Positions 1-8,133 of a stretch of DNA of 64,000 nt are shown here, piece after piece; the stretch's first letter is position 1; each line of letters opens with the position of its first letter. Below the pieces are notes generated by a model that ran no database searches, was not told where the DNA came from, and was given only the letters and a program-made list of their open reading frames with translations. Both the position numbers and the translations under genes were made by a program. This DNA comes from Rhizobium croatiense (GTDB taxonomy: Bacteria > Pseudomonadota > Alphaproteobacteria > Rhizobiales > Rhizobiaceae). The stretch lies in NCBI RefSeq assembly GCF_019793465.1, contig NZ_JAILYJ010000017.1, positions 1 through 64,000 of the forward strand, read 5' to 3'.

Positions 1-90
1 CACGGGCTTGGGGTCCCAAAGGTGCAACGGTCTTCCATCCGCCACCGCAACAGGCAGTACTACGCCAATAGCGGGTAAAGGGAAGTTACA

Positions 91-256
91 AAGGTGCCGG
101 CAGGCGGATGAGGGGGCCGCTCGGCACAAGCCTCACATCAATCCCAAACTCCATACCGCGCCGCCCAGCGCGGTTGAAGCCGCGGGGCTATTAAGACCGG
201 CATGACCGGCCCCCTCATCCGCCCTACGGGCCCCTTCTCCCCTCGGGGAGAAGGGG
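91..256. repeat. Intergenic palindromic repeat downstream of frk
   Basis: Positions 91-109 (GGTGCCGGCAGGCGGATGA) and 208-225 are inverted copies of a GGCCCCCTCATCCGCC-type segment. They are followed by a perfect 12-bp hairpin, CCCCTTCTCCCC (231-242) with GGGGAGAAGGGG (245-256). Repeats with these words are common between genes in rhizobia. The hairpin lies just beyond the frk stop on the minus strand and could protect or end the transcript, but no T-run follows it. I see no convincing gene in bases 1-273. Confidence 0.55.
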
Positions 257-273
257 GAATCGAGAGCCTGAGC

Positions 274-1200
274 TTAAAGCCCGATCTCATGCGCCCAGGG
301 CGGGTTGGCGCCGGCGCGGGAGACGGTGATGGCGGCGGCTTTGGCGCCGAGGGTCAGGGCGTTGCGTACCGCCTGTTCGTCGAGCGAGGCGACCTGCGCC
401 TTGGTCAGCAGGCCATCCCTCTTCAGCGAGGCCAGAACGCCGGCATCGAAAGTGTCGCCGGCGCCGACCGTGTCGACAACCGTGACGCGCTGGCTCGGCA
501 CCGTCACCTTGCGCTCCCTTGTATAGCCGGAGGCGCCTTCGGCACCCTTGGTGATAACGACGAGCTTGGCGCCGTGGGCGAGCCAGTGGGCGGCGAGCGC
601 GTCGTGGTCGCCCGAAAGGCCGAACCAGTCGAGATCCTCATCGGAGAATTTGACGATGTCGGATTTGGCGGCCATGCGCTCAATGCGGGCCATATGCGCC
701 GGCTTGTCCTTGATGAAGCCGGGGCGGATGTTGGGATCGAGCGAGATGACGCGCTGTTCGGCTTCGCGGTCGAGCAGCGCCTCGTAGGTCTCACCGCAGG
801 GGCTCGGGATCAGGCTGATCGCGCCGAAATGCAGTGCTTCGCAATCATCGCCGAGGACGGGCAGGTCGGCCTCGGTGATCATCCGGCCGGCCGTACCCTC
901 GTCGTAGAAGGCATAGGTCGCCTGGCCGTTGACGAGCTTGACGAAGGCGATCGTCGACGGGCGCTGCGTGATGGCGCAGGGGCTGTAGTCGACATTGGCG
1001 GCCTTCAGCGTCGCAAGCAGGATTTCACCCATCATGTCGTCGGCAATGCCGGTGAAGAAGGCCGTCGGTATGCCGAGGCGGCCGAGCGCGATCGCGGTGT
1101 TGAAGATCGCGCCGCCGGCATAGGGGGCAAAGCCCTTTTCGCCAAGGGTCGTGTCCCTCGGCAGCATGTCGATCAAGGCTTCGCCGCAACACAAAATCAT
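274..1200 (-). CDS. frk: Fructokinase (PfkB/ribokinase family)
   Basis: Predicted cytosolic kinase that phosphorylates free fructose with ATP. The 308-residue protein has the family's normal length. The N-terminal PfkB region has the sugar-binding Gly-Gly and Asn (YAGGAIFNTA, residues 27-36). The C-terminal signature DTVGAGDTFDAG (residues 243-254) holds the anion-hole GAGD and catalytic Asp249. It lies 62 bp downstream of pyrE on the same strand, and the fructose ABC importer frcBCA with frcK is about 8 kb away, which supports fructose as substrate. Other PfkB sugars such as ribose or 2-keto-3-deoxygluconate cannot be excluded from motifs alone. Confidence 0.9.
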   Translation of the reverse strand: MILCCGEALIDMLPRDTTLGEKGFAPYAGGAIFNTAIALGRLGIPTAFFTGIADDMMGEILLATLKAANVDYSPCAITQRPSTIAFVKLVNGQATYAFYDEGTAGRMITEADLPVLGDDCEALHFGAISLIPSPCGETYEALLDREAEQRVISLDPNIRPGFIKDKPAHMARIERMAAKSDIVKFSDEDLDWFGLSGDHDALAAHWLAHGAKLVVITKGAEGASGYTRERKVTVPSQRVTVVDTVGAGDTFDAGVLASLKRDGLLTKAQVASLDEQAVRNALTLGAKAAAITVSRAGANPPWAHEIGL

Positions 1201-1262
1201 CGGATTCCTCCCAACAGGACTTACGCGTTCTTCAATCGATTAAGCGAGCTTTTGTCAAAAGG

Positions 1263-1952
1263 CTAGAGCGAAAGCTCACTGACGCCACCATTCCTTCCCG
1301 ACCAGGCGAGCGGCGCATCGAGGAAGGCCTCGACTTCTTCGAGCGTCTTGTCGTCGAACAGCTTCTGCGCCTTGGCGACCGCCAGAACATTGCGCCAGGT
1401 GGCGATATGATGCAGCCGGACCTTGCCGTCGGTAAAGCGCTGCTGGCCGAAGATGTCGTAGAAGAACAGCGCGATGCCGTGATCGACGATGCCGCCGGCG
1501 GCGCGGACCGCATCGATGAACTTGAACATGCTGCCGCCGGCCGTGGTCAGGTCCTCGATGACGAGCACACGTGAACCTTCCGGCATGTTGCCTTCGATCT
1601 GGGCATTGCGGCCATGCCCCTTCGGCTGCTTGCGGACATAGATCATCGGCAGGCCGAGGCGGTCGGCGAGCAGGGCGGCGAAGGGAATGCCGGCGGTCTC
1701 GCCGCCGGCGATGCAGTCGAATTGCTCGAAACCGGCGTCACGCATCAGCGTGCTGGCGGCGAAATCCATCACCGTCGAACGGATGCGCGGGTAGGAGAGC
1801 AGCTTGCGGCAATCGATATAGACCGGGCTCGCCATGCCGGAGGAGAGTTTATAGGGCTGAGCGGCATTGAAATGCACCGCCTTGATCTCCCAGAGCATCT
1901 TGGCCAGCAATTCGGCCATCGCGTCGCGGTCGGGAAATGTGGTCTGGATCAT
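1263..1952 (-). CDS. pyrE: Orotate phosphoribosyltransferase
   Basis: Catalyses orotate + PRPP to orotidine 5'-phosphate in pyrimidine synthesis. From the chosen start the protein has 229 residues. The PRPP-binding signature VLVIEDLTTAGGS is at residues 129-141, and the flexible catalytic loop RKQPKGHGRN at about 107-116. ATG at 1952 is preferred because AAGGAG sits 8 bases upstream; the frame is open to 1994 but has no other good ribosome site. The neighbours are frk downstream and a TetR gene upstream on the same strand. pyrC, another pyrimidine gene, lies 5 kb away. Confidence 0.95.
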   Translation of the reverse strand: MIQTTFPDRDAMAELLAKMLWEIKAVHFNAAQPYKLSSGMASPVYIDCRKLLSYPRIRSTVMDFAASTLMRDAGFEQFDCIAGGETAGIPFAALLADRLGLPMIYVRKQPKGHGRNAQIEGNMPEGSRVLVIEDLTTAGGSMFKFIDAVRAAGGIVDHGIALFFYDIFGQQRFTDGKVRLHHIATWRNVLAVAKAQKLFDDKTLEEVEAFLDAPLAWSGRNGGVSELSL

Positions 1953-2023
1953 GCGGCTCTCCTTCGGCTTGGATCCCTGCGGGAATAGCAGCAAGAGCCC
2001 GCCGTTTCCAGACGAAAGGCGGG

Positions 2024-2680
2024 CTATTGCTGCAGCAGGCGGCCGATATCAACGATCTGCATCTTCTTGAAGAGAGCGACTGCCTGAGCGCCCTCCTCCG
2101 CATCCAGCGAAACGGCATAACGCACGGCGGCGGTAAGCAGCTGCATCGACAGCCGGGCAATCGCGAGAAGCTCCTTCCGGTCGCGATCCGGCCATAGGCG
2201 GATAAGCACCGCGAGAAATGCCTGGGCATGGAATTCCATATCCTCGGCATCGACCTGTTGCAGCAGCTTGTCGGTATGGGTCGCATGCCAGATGTCGCGC
2301 ATGACGGGCTCGCGGCGGAAAAAGGCGTAATATTCGTCGACGATATTGGCGAGTGCGCCCTGCAGGGCCGCAGCGTCGGTCACCTTCGCCAGTTCCTCTT
2401 CAACGCACCGCCTGCCCTCTTCGTTGAAGCGCTCAGCCAATGTGCGGATGATTGAGGTCTTGTCCGAGAAATACTGGTAGAGAGCGCCGAAGGAGAGACC
2501 GGCCTTTTCGACGATCTCGCTCATCTTCAAGCCGTCGCTGCCATGGCTTTCGATCAGCTCGGCGGCCACGGTGAGGATCTTTTCGAAGCGCTCCCGGCCG
2601 CGCTGCTGGCTGGGAATGCGGCGCAGCTGGCCGGTAGCCTCCTGCTGGCGTCTGCGCGTTGCGACCGGCTGTTCCGACAT
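2024..2680 (-). CDS. TetR family transcriptional regulator
   Basis: 218 residues. A basic N-terminal tail precedes a TetR helix-turn-helix (MSEIVEKAGLSFGALYQYFSDK, roughly residues 53-74, quoted in part: GLSFGALYQYFSDK), followed by a helical ligand-binding domain with no recognisable specificity. It is divergent from an NmrA-like oxidoreductase gene. The 101-bp gap between them carries a near-perfect inverted repeat at 2734-2758 and a related half copy at 2707-2719, so autoregulation and control of the oxidoreductase are likely. The ligand is unknown. Confidence 0.85.
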   Translation of the reverse strand: MSEQPVATRRRQQEATGQLRRIPSQQRGRERFEKILTVAAELIESHGSDGLKMSEIVEKAGLSFGALYQYFSDKTSIIRTLAERFNEEGRRCVEEELAKVTDAAALQGALANIVDEYYAFFRREPVMRDIWHATHTDKLLQQVDAEDMEFHAQAFLAVLIRLWPDRDRKELLAIARLSMQLLTAAVRYAVSLDAEEGAQAVALFKKMQIVDIGRLLQQ

Positions 2681-2698
2681 GCTCTCTCCTTTTCCACA

Positions 2699-2758
2699 TT
2701 GACAAACAAAATAAGAGAGATTATCGCATTTTGCAAATAAGAGAGTTTCTCTTGTTTG
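2699..2758 (+). promoter_or_regulatory. Sigma70-type promoter with TetR operator
   Basis: A TTGACA box (2699-2704) is followed after 17 bases by TATCGC (2722-2727). The inverted repeat CAAATAAGAGA (2734-2744) / TCTCTTGTTTG (2748-2758) matches at 10 of 11 positions and would sit at the start of transcription. A direct copy of the left arm (CAAAATAAGAGAG, 2707-2719) lies in the promoter spacer. This layout suits repression by the divergent TetR protein. Binding is inference. Confidence 0.65.
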
Positions 2759-2781
2759 CGAAGTTTGGGAGGAGCTTTGAC

Positions 2782-3606
2782 ATGCAGACTTCCGAAATCG
2801 TCCTCGTCGGGGGATCGGGAAAGACCGGCGGCCGCATCATCAAGCGCCTGGAAGAGCGCGGCCTCACCATTCGTGCGGCATCACGCTCAAGCGCACGGCC
2901 CTTCGACTGGGAGGACAGGTCGACCTGGCACGGCGCGCTTGAGGGGGCATCGAGCGCCTATGTCGCCTTCCAGCCGGACCTTGCCGTCGCCTGGGCGGCG
3001 GAAGCGATCGAAGCGCTTGCGAAGGTCGCTGTGGAATGCAGCCTCGACCATATCGTGCTGCTTTCTGGCCGCGGAGAAGAAGGCGCGCAGCGGAGCGAGG
3101 CGGCGCTGAAAGCTTCCGGCATTAACACCACCATCCTGCGTGCCTCCTGGTTCTGCCAAAATTTCAGCGAGGGCGCCTTTGTCGAGCAGATCATTGGCGG
3201 CCGGCTGCAATTGCCGGCGGGCGAGATCGGGGAACCTTTCATCGATGCCGACGACATTGCCGATGCAGCGGTCGCCGCTTTGACCGATCCCGGCCACCGC
3301 AACAATATTTACGAACTGACCGGCCCGCGAGCGCTGACATTCCGCCAGGCGGTCGCCGAAATCGCCGCGGCCACTGGGCGGCCGATCGAATATGAGCAGG
3401 TGTCGATGGCGGATTTCACCGGCGGGCTTGCGGCTGCCGGCCTGCCGCAGGGCCTGATCGGTCTTCTGGAGGAGCTCTTCGGCCAGGTGCTCGATGGGCG
3501 CAACTCCGGCACCGCGGGCGGTGTCGCCGAAATTCTTGGCCGCCCCGCCACCGATTTCAGCGAATATGCCCGCCGGACCGCGGCAACCGGAATATGGAGC
3601 GTCTGA
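2782..3606 (+). CDS. NAD(P)-binding NmrA-like oxidoreductase
   Basis: 274-residue Rossmann-fold protein of the atypical SDR / NmrA type. The nucleotide-binding turn VGGSGKTGGRI is at residues 9-19. The shape matches NAD(P)H-dependent quinone/azo-type reductases and redox sensors, and no Tyr-x3-Lys catalytic pair is obvious. ATG at 2782 is preferred over upstream in-frame codons because it follows GGGAGGAGC and the putative operator. It lies divergent from the TetR gene and 2 bp from the downstream DUF1772 gene, so the two are probably one TetR-controlled transcript. Substrate unknown. Confidence 0.8.
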   Translation: MQTSEIVLVGGSGKTGGRIIKRLEERGLTIRAASRSSARPFDWEDRSTWHGALEGASSAYVAFQPDLAVAWAAEAIEALAKVAVECSLDHIVLLSGRGEEGAQRSEAALKASGINTTILRASWFCQNFSEGAFVEQIIGGRLQLPAGEIGEPFIDADDIADAAVAALTDPGHRNNIYELTGPRALTFRQAVAEIAAATGRPIEYEQVSMADFTGGLAAAGLPQGLIGLLEELFGQVLDGRNSGTAGGVAEILGRPATDFSEYARRTAATGIWSV

Positions 3607-3608
3607 CC

Positions 3609-4091
3609 ATGCAGATCATTCTCATCATCTCCCTCGTGGCCGCGGCGATCGGCAGCGGTCTCGTCGCCGGCATCTTCTTCGCCTTCTCGACCTTCATCAT
3701 GACTGCCTTCTCGCGGATCCCGGCGGAGCAAGGCATTGCGGCGATGAACTCGATCAACGTGACGATCGTCCGCTCGCCCTTCATGGGCCTCTTCGTGCCG
3801 ACGGCGATCCTCTGCCTCGTCATCGCCGTGCTCGCCCTGATCGACTGGCGCGGCGCGGCATCCTTTCTAATGCTGGCGGGTGCGGCCCTCTATATCTTCG
3901 CCGCCTTCCTCTCGACCATCATCTTCAACGTGCCGATGAACGATGCGCTGGCAAAGATCGGCGGCAACGGGACGGAAGCGGTTCAGCTCTGGACCGCCTA
4001 TCACAGGGACTGGACGTGGTGGAACCATGTGAGAACGATCGCCTCGCTGCTTGCCTCGGTGGCCTTCGTGCGGGCGTTGATGATCAGTTGA
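3609..4091 (+). CDS. DUF1772-type integral membrane protein
   Basis: 160 residues with four hydrophobic segments (roughly 2-22, 54-74, 81-103 and a final one near 140-158). The sequence after the first segment, GIFFAFSTFIM, and the terminal WNHVRTIASLLAS are typical of the DUF1772/anthrone-oxygenase-like family. ATG at 3609 comes two bases after the TGA of the oxidoreductase gene, indicating translational coupling. A role beside a TetR-controlled oxidoreductase, possibly with a quinone-like or aromatic substrate, is only contextual inference. Confidence 0.75.
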   Translation: MQIILIISLVAAAIGSGLVAGIFFAFSTFIMTAFSRIPAEQGIAAMNSINVTIVRSPFMGLFVPTAILCLVIAVLALIDWRGAASFLMLAGAALYIFAAFLSTIIFNVPMNDALAKIGGNGTEAVQLWTAYHRDWTWWNHVRTIASLLASVAFVRALMIS

Positions 4092-4121
4092 GAAGCAAGC
4101 GGAAGAGCTGGCCGCTCCAGC

Positions 4122-4361
4122 TTATTTGCCAGCATCCCGGTTCCGGAAAGCGCGCCAGGCGGAGATCACCGCGAGCAGCAAGAACAAGCCTGCCAAACCC
4201 GCCCACAGAGAACCGCCTTGCGTCAGGTTGTCACCGTCGGGAGTGAGGCAGCTGGATAGGGCCTGCGATATGCAATCTCGGAACTTCCAGTACCTTTCAT
4301 AGAATAACCATCCGAAGACAATCGACAGAAGCGTTAGGACGAAGGCTGGAAGGTATTTCAT
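4122..4361 (-). CDS. Small two-helix membrane protein, unknown function
   Basis: 79 residues: an N-terminal transmembrane helix (about 3-22), a short loop with three Cys (RDCISQALSSC...), and a second helix (about 50-68) ending in basic residues. The start at 4361 follows AGAGGAAC; the frame is open a further 15 codons upstream without a better site. It converges on the DUF1772 gene. I do not recognise a family. Confidence 0.5.
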   Translation of the reverse strand: MKYLPAFVLTLLSIVFGWLFYERYWKFRDCISQALSSCLTPDGDNLTQGGSLWAGLAGLFLLLAVISAWRAFRNRDAGK

Positions 4362-4430
4362 TTTGTTCCTCTCGGCAGGCATGCCCCGCGACCTCATGGC
4401 ACCCACGCCAACCGCCCCAGGGCGCCGGCA

Positions 4431-4574
4431 TTCAAGAGAGCCTCATCCTGAGGTGCCCCGCAAGGGGCCTCGAAGGACGAGGCGGGCGTTCCGGCGTTGG
4501 ATCTATGCGGGAAGCAGCGTTGCGGCGTGTCCTTCGAGGCTTCGCCCTGCGGGCTGCGCACCTCAGGATGAGGT
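4431..4574. repeat. RIME-like intergenic mosaic repeat, copy A
   Basis: About 144 bp, with arms CCTCATCCTGAGGTGC near the left end and GCGCACCTCAGGATGAGG at the right end. Internal GAAGGAC/GTCCTTCG arms also pair. A homologous full copy in the same orientation is at 50806-50948 and a 3' part at 20519-20567. This organisation resembles the Rhizobium-specific intergenic mosaic elements; the exact family name is not certain. Confidence 0.75.
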
Positions 4575-4621
4575 ACGTTGGAGGGAGCCGTGGCTTGGCT
4601 TTCTCTCGGGAACGGCGCTCA

Positions 4622-4770
4622 CCCCACCCTCATTCCTGTGCCTGTCACAGGAATCCAGTGCGCCCAAGTCCTTGGGCGCGTGAGACTCTTTTGACGGCCG
4701 CAGAGAGTCACTCACCGCGCCGACGCGCGGTGGCTGGATTCCTGTGACGAGCACAGGAATGAGGGTGGGG
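4622..4770. repeat. Long imperfect palindrome
   Basis: CCCCACCCTCATTCCTGTGC (4622-4641) is perfectly repeated in inverse orientation at 4751-4770. The inner arms CTGTCACAGGAATCCAG (4642-4658) and CTGGATTCCTGTGAC also pair, giving a nearly continuous hairpin about 150 bp long. A smaller hairpin (GCGCCCAAG/CTTGGGCGC) lies inside. Together with repeat copy A it fills the 560-bp gene-free stretch 4362-4922, where I see no gene. Confidence 0.75.
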
Positions 4771-4922
4771 ATATGGCGGCGCCTCGCGGCAGCGGCGGCG
4801 TGCGTCGCCACAAATCCATTCAGCAACGCTCAGCCTTGAAACAAATTGGAACATGAAGAAAAGAGTTTGCCGGCTTTGTCAGCGGTCGGAGGCAGAGGAG
4901 CAATTTCCCCCGCCCTCTTCCG

Positions 4923-5459
4923 CTATCTCTGCTCGCAAAAGGCGATGCGGTTGCTGAAGGGGTCGGTGACGGTCATCTCCAGCCCCCAGGGCGCTTCCTC
5001 GACGCCGGGCTTCATGTAGCGGTAGTCCTTGCCTGAGAGTTCGGCGTGATAGGCCCGGACATTGGCGACTCGGACGAAGGCCTTGGCGCCGGGGCTGGCG
5101 TCGCCGGAATGTTCGCTCAGGTGCAGCGTCATGCCGTCGCGCGAGACCTGGCAATAGAGCGGGAAATTCTCGCCGAAGCGGTGCTCCCAATCGAGATGGA
5201 AGCCGAGAAAGCCGCAATAGAAGTCCATGGCCTTTTCCACGGAGAAGATGCGGAAGATCGGCGTCGGCGGCTCGATGCCGACCGCGGAGCGTGCGGCATC
5301 CGCCGCATCGATCTTCGCCGAGAGGATATTCCATTGCTCGAGCCCGAATTGCCGGGCGACGATTTCGAGGGTTTCACTGTGGGTGAGGGAAACGTCGCGG
5401 TCGGCAAGGGCCTGCCGTAATGTCTTTGCCATGAGCTTGGCATCGCGAAAATCGCGCAT
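4923..5459 (-). CDS. Glyoxalase-superfamily (VOC) protein with N-terminal glyoxalase-related domain
   Basis: 178 residues. The first ~55 residues (FRDAKLMAKTLRQALADRD... followed by LEIVARQFGLEQWN) match the helical domain often placed before VOC domains. Residues ~65-178 form the VOC fold (FRIFSVEKAMDFYCGFLGF ... VTDPFSNRIAFCEQ) seen in bleomycin-resistance-like and glyoxalase-like proteins. ATG at 5459 follows AAGGATGAC. The upstream diguanylate cyclase frame reads through into this gene in another frame. The substrate is unknown; metal ligands are not clear enough to claim glyoxalase activity. Confidence 0.8.
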   Translation of the reverse strand: MRDFRDAKLMAKTLRQALADRDVSLTHSETLEIVARQFGLEQWNILSAKIDAADAARSAVGIEPPTPIFRIFSVEKAMDFYCGFLGFHLDWEHRFGENFPLYCQVSRDGMTLHLSEHSGDASPGAKAFVRVANVRAYHAELSGKDYRYMKPGVEEAPWGLEMTVTDPFSNRIAFCEQR

Positions 5460-6826
5460 GATGTCATCCTTTCGTTGGCGGCAAACAGGAAGATCAGTGC
5501 CCGCGTCTGCTGACCCGTTCGCCATCGATCGCCAAACGGCAAGGGATGTGAAGGATGGCATCTGGATGCGTTCACCATAACGCCGAAACGTCGCGGGGCG
5601 GCTGGCCGCATCCGGCCGAAGGCGAGGTTAGGAGAGGATGCATCCGGAATCAAGACGCCGCGCGCTACCTCGGCCGGAACCGCTCTGAGGTAGGCAGCAA
5701 GCTCGACGCGATTGCGGCCGCCGCGCTTGGCAGCGTAGAGTGCCTTGTCGGCAGCACTTAGCATGGTGTCGAAATCCAGCATCTGCGCGCGGCCGGGCGC
5801 GACGCCGATGCTGACCGTGCATTTCAGAATCTGGCCGTCGATATCGATCTCGCGCGCCTCGAAGGCCCTGCGGATGCGCTCGGCGGTCAGTTCGGCCCGG
5901 CCGGGCATGATCTCTTTCAGCACCAACGCGAACTCTTCGCCACCGAGCCGGGCGGCGGTGTCGCCGGCGTGGCAACTGGCCTGGAGTTGCTCGGCGAAGA
6001 CCGTGAGCACGCGGTCGCCGGCGGCCTGGCCGAAGCGGTCGTTGACGGATTTGAAATGGTCGATATCGAAGACGATGACTGCGGTGGTCGAACCCATGGG
6101 GCGCGTGCCGTATTGGTCGAAGATGGCGCGGCGGTTGAGCAGGCCCGTCAGCGGATCGGTGATCGCCTCGAGACGATGGCGCGCGGCAAGCCGCCATTGA
6201 TGCAGCGCCAGCGACAGGGCGCCGATCCCGGTCATGCCGACGATGCAGACGGCGAGGCTCAGATCTTCGGCCCAATTGTTGGGTGCTGCGCCGAGCACCA
6301 GCTTGCCGTCGGAGATCAGCACCCCGGCACAGAGCACGAAAGAGATCGCCGTCAGCGTATAGAGAGCGGCGATGCCGAGGATCGGCGCCAGCGCCTCGGC
6401 GCGGGCGAGCCAATATTGCCGGGCGGTGGCAAAGAGCAGGAGGGCAATGGCAAGATTATCGGCGATGAAGGCCAGGCCGTCATAACCTGCCAGCATCGGC
6501 ACGACGGAAAAGATCGTCGCGGCCAGCGCGCGGATGGCAATGGCCGGGATCGACAGCCGACTGGTGAGGAACTGCTTGCCGGCGCCCCAGATGGTGGCGA
6601 AACCGGCGTGGAAAAGGCCAAAGCTGGCGATGCCAAGCCATTTCTCCGGCGTGTTCACATAGGCGCTGTAGACGAAGATGCCGCTGACGACCAGGACGAG
6701 GCCGATGGTGGCGGTCAGCAGCACGGTTTCGGCCCGACGGACCAGCCAGCTTCCCATCAGGGTCACGGCAAGGCATGCCGCGGAAACACCGAGCGCCAGC
6801 AGGAGGGAGTTATAGTCAAGCGTCAT
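5129..6826 (-). CDS. Membrane diguanylate cyclase (GGDEF) with aberrantly long C-terminus
   Basis: Open frame of 565 residues. Residues 1-210 hold six or seven hydrophobic segments of a membrane sensor. The GGDEF domain spans about 215-375, with active-site GGEEF at 295-299, so it should make cyclic-di-GMP. The inhibitory I-site RxxD is degraded (HAGD). Beyond about residue 380 the sequence is Ser/Arg-rich and family-unlike. From residue ~456 on it overlaps the VOC gene (5129-5459) in another frame, as a lost stop or frameshift would produce. The functional protein probably ends near residue 380-455. Confidence 0.8.
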   Translation of the reverse strand: MTLDYNSLLLALGVSAACLAVTLMGSWLVRRAETVLLTATIGLVLVVSGIFVYSAYVNTPEKWLGIASFGLFHAGFATIWGAGKQFLTSRLSIPAIAIRALAATIFSVVPMLAGYDGLAFIADNLAIALLLFATARQYWLARAEALAPILGIAALYTLTAISFVLCAGVLISDGKLVLGAAPNNWAEDLSLAVCIVGMTGIGALSLALHQWRLAARHRLEAITDPLTGLLNRRAIFDQYGTRPMGSTTAVIVFDIDHFKSVNDRFGQAAGDRVLTVFAEQLQASCHAGDTAARLGGEEFALVLKEIMPGRAELTAERIRRAFEAREIDIDGQILKCTVSIGVAPGRAQMLDFDTMLSAADKALYAAKRGGRNRVELAAYLRAVPAEVARGVLIPDASSPNLAFGRMRPAAPRRFGVMVNASRCHPSHPLPFGDRWRTGQQTRALIFLFAANERMTSCAIFAMPSSWQRHYGRPLPTATFPSPTVKPSKSSPGNSGSSNGISSRRRSMRRMPHAPRSASSRRRRSSASSPWKRPWTSIAAFSASISIGSTASARISRSIARSRATA

Positions 6827-7011
6827 GCTTTTCAGTCTCCGCAGCTGTTGCCGCGCCGGAATGTTGGCAGCTTATGGGGCCGCGACGAGGACTGTCTTAT
6901 GCATCCGTTAACAAATGATGCACCGCACAATGCAAATGTTACGCGTTTAACCTCGCGCCGAAATTTAAAATGAATTTTCGATTTAAAATTGAAAACCTGA
7001 GCGCTTACGCC

Positions 7012-8052
7012 TCAGGCATCAACCTGCCAATGCAGGGGAAACATCGGGTCGAAGACGGTCACCGGTCCGGCGCCCGTTTCAATCCTGGCGGGAAAGACGA
7101 CCGGCTCGGCCTGCCTTGAGAGCGTGATGCGCTCTTCGTTTGACTGAAGCCCGTACCAGGCGGGACCGTTCAGCGACGCGAAGGCTTCGAGCTTGGCCAG
7201 CGCGCCCTCCTCCTCGAAGACATGGGCGAGGCAGCTCATCGTGTTGATCGAGGTATAGATGCCGGCGCAGCCGCAGGCGCATTCCTTCAGGGGATCGACA
7301 TGCGGGGCGGAATCCGTGCCGAGGAAGAAGCGGGCGTCGCCGCTGACGGCGGCGGCGCGCAAAGCCAGGCGGTGGTTCTCGCGCTTGGCGACCGGCAGGC
7401 AGTAATAATGCGGCCGGATGCCGCCGACGAGGATGGCGTTGCGGTTGATGATCAGATGGTGGGTGGTAATCGAGCCGGCGAGATTGCCCTTGGCGGCCTT
7501 GATGTAATCGATGCCATCCGATGTCGTCACATGCTCCATCGTCACCTTCAGCTCCGGCAGGCGCCGGCGCAGCGGATCGAGCACGGTGTCGATGAAGACG
7601 GCCTCGCGATCGAAAATATCGACGTCAGGCGTCGTCACCTCGCCGTGGACGCAAAGCGGCATGCCAATCTTCGCCATGCGCTCCAGCACCGGCATCGCCT
7701 TTTCCATGTCGCGCACGCCACCATGCGAATTGGTGGTGGCGCCGGCCGGATAAAGCTTGACGGCGGTGACGAGGCCGCTTTCGGCGCCGGCTTCGACATC
7801 GTCGGGGCTGGTGTGCTCGGTGAGATAAAGCGTCATCAGCGGCTGGAATCGATGGCCGTCCGGCAGGGCCTTGAGGATGCGCTCGCGATAGGCCGCCGCA
7901 TCCGATGTGGTGACAACAGGCGGCACCAGATTGGGCATGATGATGGCGCGGGCGAAGGTGCGGCTCGTATCGGCGATCACGCCTTCCAGCATGGCGCCGT
8001 CGCGCAGATGCAGGTGCCAGTCGTCGGGACGGCGGATGGTGATCGATTGCAT
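7012..8052 (-). CDS. pyrC: Dihydroorotase (class II)
   Basis: Closes carbamoyl-aspartate to dihydroorotate, the third pyrimidine step. The 346-residue length equals the E. coli-type enzyme. All zinc ligands are visible: HLH (H13, H15), the carboxylated Lys99 in VKLYPAGATT, His136 in CVHGE, His174 in MEHVTT, and catalytic Asp247 in GTDSAPH. It lies 80 bp downstream of frcK on the same strand and may share its transcript, although the gap leaves room for a promoter. Confidence 0.96.
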   Translation of the reverse strand: MQSITIRRPDDWHLHLRDGAMLEGVIADTSRTFARAIIMPNLVPPVVTTSDAAAYRERILKALPDGHRFQPLMTLYLTEHTSPDDVEAGAESGLVTAVKLYPAGATTNSHGGVRDMEKAMPVLERMAKIGMPLCVHGEVTTPDVDIFDREAVFIDTVLDPLRRRLPELKVTMEHVTTSDGIDYIKAAKGNLAGSITTHHLIINRNAILVGGIRPHYYCLPVAKRENHRLALRAAAVSGDARFFLGTDSAPHVDPLKECACGCAGIYTSINTMSCLAHVFEEEGALAKLEAFASLNGPAWYGLQSNEERITLSRQAEPVVFPARIETGAGPVTVFDPMFPLHWQVDA

Positions 8053-8133
8053 GGCAGACCTCCGAAGCGATGCGTCTGCGGCCTCGATAGCACTAAAGCG
8101 GGCCGCATTGAAATCGATTCATGCGCCGCGGCA

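Noticed and set aside
202..1266. Long plus-strand frame of 354 codons opposite frk
   Set aside because: It is the antisense of frk, a full-length gene with all motifs. High-GC DNA leaves such shadows, and the protein has no recognisable domain.
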